In this document: in pieces, positions 59,759 through 64,000 of the stretch
Layout of the letters: each line of letters opens with the position of its first letter
How positions within the stretch are numbered: position 1 is the stretch's first letter
NCBI GenBank assembly: GCA_910585665.1
Contig: CAJUFI010000020.1
Span: 1-64,000 of the forward strand
DNA from: an uncultured Acetatifactor sp.
GTDB lineage: Bacteria; Bacillota; Clostridia; Lachnospirales; Lachnospiraceae
Length of the DNA stretch: 64,000 nucleotides
Reading direction: 5' to 3'
Position numbers and translations under genes: made by a program
The notes under the pieces: model-generated
Seen by the model: only the letters and a program-made list of their open reading frames with translations
Database searches by the model: none
Told to the model about the DNA's origin: nothing

Positions 59759-59805
59759 GCCTTCTATGACAAATCCCAAGTCATAGAAGGCTTTTCTCGC
59801 TTTTT
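59759..59805 (+). terminator. terminator after the GH76 gene
   Basis: A perfect 12-bp stem, GCCTTCTATGAC (59759-59770) and GTCATAGAAGGC (59780-59791), is followed by TTTTCTCGCTTTTT. Confidence 0.9.
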
Positions 59806-59847
59806 CGTCCTCCGTCCTGGGCGAGCGCCGGGCCGAAACAGATTTTA

Positions 59848-59876
59848 TTGACGTTTCCTGTAAATTAGATTATACT
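59848..59876 (+). promoter_or_regulatory. promoter of the GntR regulator gene
   Basis: TTGACG (59848-59853), a 17-bp spacer and TATACT (59871-59876) stand about 100 bp before the gene. The GTAATTAC palindrome is absent; a weaker dyad, TTAG-ATTATA-CTAA, covers the -10 box. Confidence 0.75.
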
Positions 59877-59979
59877 AATCACAGGCGGGCAGACGGCTTA
59901 CAGACAATGTTCTCCTCTGCCTCCACCATGCACAGGGTGTCTCTGCTGTCTTCAGATAGCCCTGAAAAGGAGAAGAACC

Positions 59980-60696
59980 ATGCATAATTACGCAAAAGTG
60001 TATCAATATATCCTGGGAAAAATCCAGAACGGCGAATTTCAGGAGGGCGACCTGATTCCTAAGGAAATGGACTTGAGCGAACAGTTCAATGTCAGCCGTC
60101 CCACGGTCCGCCACGCCCTGAACGATTTGGTGAACGAGGGGTATCTGACCCGGGTACGGGGACGGGGCAGCTTTGTGACGAAGCCGAAGGTCGTACAGGA
60201 ATATACGAAGTTTATCGAAAGCTATGACCAGGAGATGGAGAAAAAAGGGCTTTCCCCCCTGACCAAGGTCCTGGAGCTGAGCATGATTTATCCCAACGAA
60301 TACATCCAAGGCTGCCTGTCCATCACCGGGGAAGAACGGGTCATCAAGCTGCGCCGCCTGCGCTTCATCAAGGAGGCCGACACGGCCAAGCCCATGATTC
60401 TGACCACTGTCTATTTCCCCTATTCCCTGGTTCCAAAAGCATTGCAATACGACTTCGAGCAACGCTCCTTTTACAGCGTGCTGGCGGAAAACGGCGTCTA
60501 TGTGAACAAAGTCCGACATTTTTTGGAGGTGCGGATGCTCTACGGAAAAACCGCCTCCCTTTTCGACCTACCGGACAATTCCCCCTGTCACTTCATTTCC
60601 TCCACTGGCTACGACAGCGAGAATCATCCCATTGAATACTCAGAAAACTTCTATCCGGCGGATCGGAACCAGTTCACTGTGGAAACCGTAAGGTGA
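59980..60696 (+). CDS. GntR family (HutC/UTRA) transcriptional regulator
   Basis: A 238-residue regulator. The N-terminal winged helix has DLIPKEMDLSEQFNVSRPTVRHALNDLV and RVRGRGSFV, the GntR signature. The UTRA ligand domain occupies residues about 90-235 (RLRRLRFIKEADTAKPM, LPDNSPCHFISSTGYDSENH) and usually binds a sugar phosphate. AAGGAGAAGAACC precedes the ATG. It is the likely repressor of both mannan-locus promoters through GTAATTAC, with mannose-6-phosphate or a manno-oligosaccharide as a plausible effector (inference). Confidence 0.92.
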   Translation: MHNYAKVYQYILGKIQNGEFQEGDLIPKEMDLSEQFNVSRPTVRHALNDLVNEGYLTRVRGRGSFVTKPKVVQEYTKFIESYDQEMEKKGLSPLTKVLELSMIYPNEYIQGCLSITGEERVIKLRRLRFIKEADTAKPMILTTVYFPYSLVPKALQYDFEQRSFYSVLAENGVYVNKVRHFLEVRMLYGKTASLFDLPDNSPCHFISSTGYDSENHPIEYSENFYPADRNQFTVETVR

Positions 60697-61000
60697 GGGG
60701 CCGCCAAAAGTCTCTCGCTCACCTCTACAATACCATTCTGGCGGCGGCCATCCCCCCTGATTACCCGAAAAGCTCATCCCTTCTCCTTTGACCTGGGACC
60801 ACCGCCAGGGCAGATTGGCCGGCAGCATCCCAAATTTGCCGGCCCCTTCCCCAACCGGACAGGAAATCTCGCCCGGATAGAAAGAAATTGTTGCGGAACA
60901 AGGCAGGTTGTGCAATAATAATCATAAGACCCGCGCTGCGCACACTATATTCGTTGGCATTTCAGGTGCGGGAATCAGATACATGAAGAGGTTTCCTTAC
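60697..61000. other. intergenic region after GntR gene
   Basis: About 300 bp without a gene. A GGCCGCC/GGCGGCC inverted repeat (60699-60705, 60743-60749) follows the GntR stop but lacks a T-tract. No clear promoter for the next gene was found. Confidence 0.35.
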
Positions 61001-62371
61001 ATGAGTGAGAGTCGAAATTGGAACGGTACAGGAGAACAGATGAAGAACGCCCTGTCCGAGGCCCTGCAGAGCGGGGATTTCAAGAACCTGAACGACCTAG
61101 TGTCCCAGACCGTGACAGATGCAATAAATGAAGTGGGCAAAGAAGTAGGCAAATATGTCCCGCTGAACAATGCCAAGAACCAGCAGAACAGCCAGCGCGA
61201 CCCCGGCCCTTCCCAGGAACAGCAGACGAGTCCCCCGCCCGACATGCCCATCTGGCAGATACGGGCCCAGGAGCGGGAACGGCAAAGGCAGCAGAAGCTA
61301 CAGGAGGAATGGCAGAAACAGCAGCAGCGCCGCCAGGAGCAGCAACAGCGCACCCCTCAGGTGCTCCGCAAGAACCTACCCGCCATCAAGGTCAAGAAAG
61401 TGGGCAGCGTCTCCAACGTGCTCTATCAGGTGTTCGGCGGAGTCGGCCTGGGCATCACAGGGATAGTGACTTTCATCCGGCTGCTCGTCTTCCTGGCAGG
61501 GGATACCACCTTGGGCGGATGGATCGTGAATTTCCTGTTCCTGTTCTTCTTCTACGGCATGATCCGCTTCGGAATCGGCCAGAAAAAGCGGCTGAAGCGG
61601 GCGAAGCGCTATCTGCAGCTGTGCGACTACCGGGTATACGGAGAAGTGGCAAAGCTGGCCAGCGGCACAGGCAAAAGTGAAGAATATGTGGTGAAGGACC
61701 TGAAGAAGATGCTGGCGCTGGGCATTTTCCCGGAGGGCCATCTGGACGAGCAGAAGACCTGTTTCATGCTGAACGATGTGGTCTACAAGCAATATTTGGA
61801 AGCCGAGAACAGCCGCCGCATCCGGGAACTGGAAAACCGCAGGGCCCTGGAGGACCAGCAGGCCGCCCAAAGGCAGGCTCCCCAGCCCGCCCCCGCGCCG
61901 GAGGCGTCCAAAGAACAGACCTCGGAGCTGCAGGCCATGGTGACGGAAGGGGCAGAGTATATCCGCAAGCTGCGGAACCTGAACGACCGGATTACCGGGG
62001 AAGTCATCTCCGCAAAGCTCTTCTGCCTGGAGAATCTGTTGAAGGACATCTTCGACAGCGTGCGCACCCATCCGGAGCAGATGCCCCGCATGCACAAGCT
62101 GATGAGCTACTATCTGCCCACTACCCTGAAGCTGGTGGAGTCCTACGAGGAGTTCAACCGCATCAGCTCCCCGGGCCCGGATATCGTCAAGGCCAAGGCA
62201 GAGATAGAGAACACCCTGGACACTATCAATGAAGCTTTCCGGGAGCTTCTCAATACCCTGTTCCAGAACGCGGTATTCGATGCCACCACTGACGCACAGG
62301 TCCTGAAGTCCATGCTCGCAAGAGAAGGGTTGATGCGCGAAAAGGCTTTTGCCACAAATGAATCGGAGTGA
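61001..62371 (+). CDS. XpaC family protein (5-bromo-4-chloroindolyl phosphate hydrolysis protein)
   Basis: A 456-residue protein. An N-terminal region rich in Gln/Arg (ERERQRQQKLQEEW..QQQQRRQEQQQ, about residues 85-120) leads to two adjacent membrane segments (VFGGVGLGITGIVTFIRLL and a second Phe-rich helix) and a C-terminal helical domain with the XpaC/PF10112 pattern (YIRKLRNLNDRI, KLMSYYLPTTLKLVESYEEF). The start at 61001 follows AAGAGG; an ATG six codons upstream is possible. It is followed 50 bp later by a TelA gene, a pairing common in Firmicutes, suggesting a shared envelope-stress role. Confidence 0.88.
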   Translation: MSESRNWNGTGEQMKNALSEALQSGDFKNLNDLVSQTVTDAINEVGKEVGKYVPLNNAKNQQNSQRDPGPSQEQQTSPPPDMPIWQIRAQERERQRQQKLQEEWQKQQQRRQEQQQRTPQVLRKNLPAIKVKKVGSVSNVLYQVFGGVGLGITGIVTFIRLLVFLAGDTTLGGWIVNFLFLFFFYGMIRFGIGQKKRLKRAKRYLQLCDYRVYGEVAKLASGTGKSEEYVVKDLKKMLALGIFPEGHLDEQKTCFMLNDVVYKQYLEAENSRRIRELENRRALEDQQAAQRQAPQPAPAPEASKEQTSELQAMVTEGAEYIRKLRNLNDRITGEVISAKLFCLENLLKDIFDSVRTHPEQMPRMHKLMSYYLPTTLKLVESYEEFNRISSPGPDIVKAKAEIENTLDTINEAFRELLNTLFQNAVFDATTDAQVLKSMLAREGLMREKAFATNESE

Positions 62372-62421
62372 CGTAAAACAGAATGATACATAGAATCAAA
62401 TCATAGATGGAGGTAATGAAA

Positions 62422-63576
62422 ATGAGCAGCAATTTAGATGAGATGTTAAATCAGGCCCCTACCCTGACCTTTGAGCCCTTCACCCAGCCGGAGGCTCCGG
62501 AAGTGCCTGCGGCGCCGGAGACCACCCAGAAGGTGCCCGAGGTAGTGCTTACCCCTGCGGAGCAGAAAATGGTAGACGATTTCGCCTCCCAGATTGACAT
62601 CACCAATACCCAGATGGTGCTGCAGTACGGTGCCGGCAGCCAGAAGAAAATCGCGGATTTCTCCGAGAACGCCCTGAACAACGTCCGCACCAAGGACATG
62701 GGCGAAATCGGGCAGATGCTGGCGGGCGTGGTGGCCGAGCTGAAGGATTTCAATGAGGAAGAGGAAAAGGGCTTCCTGGGATTCTTCAAAAAGGGCGCCA
62801 ACAAGCTGGACAATCTGAAGATAAAATACGACAAAGCCGAGGGCAACATCAACCGCATCTGCAAAGTCATGGAAGACCATCAGGTGACGCTCCTGAAAGA
62901 CGCCGCCATGCTGGACAAGATGTATGAGCTGAACCTGAATTATTTCAAAGAGCTGTCCATGTACATCCTGGCCGGAAAGAAGAAGCTGGAGCAGGCCAGG
63001 ACCGTGGAGCTGCCCGCCCTTCTGGCGAAAGCGGAGCAGAGCGGGCTGCCGGAGGACACCCAGGCCGCCAATGACTTCGCCTCCATGTGCGAGCGCTTCG
63101 AGAAGAAGATTTACGACCTGGAGCTGACCAGGACCATCTCCATGCAGATGGCGCCCCAGATCCGCCTGATTCAGAGCAATGACACCGCCATGTCAGAGAA
63201 GATACAGTCCACTTTGGTCAACACCATCCCCCTGTGGAAGAGCCAGATGGTGATCGCCATCGGCCTCAACCACTCTTCGGAAGCCGCCAAGGCTCAGCGG
63301 GAGGTCACCGACATGACCAACGCGCTGCTGAAGAAGAACGCGGAGACGCTGAAGATTGCCACAGTAGAGACCGCCAGGGAGACCCAGCGGGGCATCGTGG
63401 ACATCGAGACCCTCACCGCCACCAACCAGACCCTGATTAGCACCCTGGACGAAGTCATGAAGATCCAGGAGGACGGTCGGGCCAAGAGAAGGAGCGCCGA
63501 GCAGGAGCTGGGCAGAATTGAGGACGAGATGCGGCAGAAGCTGCTGGCTGTCAGCAGCGCTTCCCGACAGATGTAA
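62422..63576 (+). CDS. toxic anion resistance protein, TelA family
   Basis: A 384-residue TelA-like protein, almost wholly helical: KKIADFSENALNNVRTKDMGE, GFLGFFKKGANKLDNLKIKYDKAEGNINRI and TLISTLDEVMKIQEDGRAKR are family landmarks. Members were first linked to tellurite and later to lantibiotic or other envelope stress; the mechanism is not known. GGAGG (62409-62413), 8 nt before the ATG at 62422, fixes the start. It probably shares a transcript with the XpaC gene. Confidence 0.92.
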   Translation: MSSNLDEMLNQAPTLTFEPFTQPEAPEVPAAPETTQKVPEVVLTPAEQKMVDDFASQIDITNTQMVLQYGAGSQKKIADFSENALNNVRTKDMGEIGQMLAGVVAELKDFNEEEEKGFLGFFKKGANKLDNLKIKYDKAEGNINRICKVMEDHQVTLLKDAAMLDKMYELNLNYFKELSMYILAGKKKLEQARTVELPALLAKAEQSGLPEDTQAANDFASMCERFEKKIYDLELTRTISMQMAPQIRLIQSNDTAMSEKIQSTLVNTIPLWKSQMVIAIGLNHSSEAAKAQREVTDMTNALLKKNAETLKIATVETARETQRGIVDIETLTATNQTLISTLDEVMKIQEDGRAKRRSAEQELGRIEDEMRQKLLAVSSASRQM

Positions 63577-64000
63577 GGCTGGAGCACAAATATTCCCTTT
63601 GCAAAATTTTCATCATCGAAAGCACCCCTTTCCGGGCATCCTTGTGCACGGATCTGGGTGCTTTCTCAAAACCACAATATGATGTCTCCCTATTCAGGAC
63701 AAGCAGAATCTGAATGCCCGCAAGACAGCTGCCTTTTGGAAATATGATGTCAGCTTCTCTTGCAGATGACTCCAGTTCGACATATTCGCTGTAGTATCTG
63801 TTCAATATCTCCAGGGGCGGTACGTCCCCATAGAGAACTGTCAATGCCTCATATGCCTTATTCCATAATGCTTTTTTCATCGCAAGCGCTCTCTGGGTGT
63901 TCTCATTTTCCGCAGAACGGTATTTACAAGCCAGAAGTTCGTCTACGCTAACTCCAAGGTCCTCGCCTAATTGATACAGGATACCGCTCTGGGGCTTTGC
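63551..64000 (-). CDS. partial hypothetical protein, 5' end beyond window
   Basis: The minus-strand frame is open from the right edge to a stop at 63551, giving 149 visible residues. It includes LYQLGEDLGVSVDELLACK, an internal Met-Lys-Lys, and YGDVPPLEILNRYYSEYVEL. An ATG at 63880 is in frame but has no good SD, and coding character continues upstream of it, so the true start is probably outside. I do not recognise the family. It overlaps the telA 3' end by 26 nt in convergent orientation, with no terminator between. Confidence 0.6.
   Translation of the reverse strand, partial: AKPQSGILYQLGEDLGVSVDELLACKYRSAENENTQRALAMKKALWNKAYEALTVLYGDVPPLEILNRYYSEYVELESSAREADIIFPKGSCLAGIQILLVLNRETSYCGFEKAPRSVHKDARKGVLSMMKILQREYLCSSLTSVGKRC

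Overview
The window looks like a chromosomal segment of a gut-type Lachnospiraceae bacterium (Clostridia, Firmicutes). The evidence is the Firmicutes core gene order (gdpP-rplI-dnaB, rpsF-ssb-rpsR with a nearby DUF951 gene), MecA, meso-diaminopimelate dehydrogenase, a fermentative pyruvate formate-lyase cluster, strong AAGGAGG ribosome binding sites, and a G+C-rich core with A+T-richer accessory islands. No rRNA, tRNA or CRISPR array was recognised. Species assignment is inference.

Layout. 0.26-2.15 kb: DegV protein and ddh. 2.2-5.4 kb: a two-gene AAA ATPase / PD-(D/E)XK nuclease cassette lying between a 3' remnant of a CwlD-type amidase gene and an intact paralogue. 5.7-9.2 kb: a secreted repeat protein, an SH3/GH18 wall protein and a small unknown gene. 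9.8-10.8 kb: mecA and a DUF1858 gene. 11.0-14.9 kb: a pyruvate formate-lyase cluster in which the enzyme is split. The catalytic core (pflB) lacks the glycyl-radical domain, which is encoded separately 430 bp downstream. A small Cys-containing ORF resembling the first half of that domain lies between them, and pflA and a 2[4Fe-4S] ferredoxin follow. 14.9-21.8 kb: merR, dnaB, rplI, gdpP, rpsR, ssb, rpsF on the minus strand. 21.9-28.5 kb: two coupled ABC exporter half-subunits, a GHKL kinase without a membrane sensor, a LytTR regulator, DUF951 and YdcF.

28.5-37.1 kb is an accessory region. It holds a 70-bp tandem repeat, three copies of a 105-bp terminal-inverted-repeat element (a 244-bp relative lies at 17.7 kb), a MerR regulator with duplicated C-terminal domains behind a 19-bp-spacer promoter, two ATPase/nuclease-type proteins plus a decayed third, a sirtuin, a DUF4230 protein and a collapsed hicAB pair. 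37.1-48.9 kb is a five-gene minus-strand operon, MoxR ATPase - DUF5682 - VWA - SWIM zinc finger - DUF4132, matching the E. coli yehL/M/P/Q/I set. Three of its proteins carry in-phase 36- or 42-bp tandem repeats.

49.2-60.7 kb is a probable alpha-mannan utilisation locus. A divergent intergenic region with two GTAATTAC palindromes and two good promoters drives a GH76 lipoprotein one way. The other way it drives CBM6-like lipoprotein, solute-binding protein, GH38 mannosidase, ROK kinase, an N-terminally extended mannose-6-phosphate isomerase and a membrane protein. A GntR/UTRA regulator follows GH76. No transport permease is present. 61.0-64.0 kb: XpaC- and TelA-family genes and a partial unknown gene at the right edge.

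Strongest leads: the split pyruvate formate-lyase with its intervening degenerate radical-domain paralogue, the MoxR/VWA operon with repeat-expanded linkers, the ATPase-nuclease cassette, and the TIR element family.
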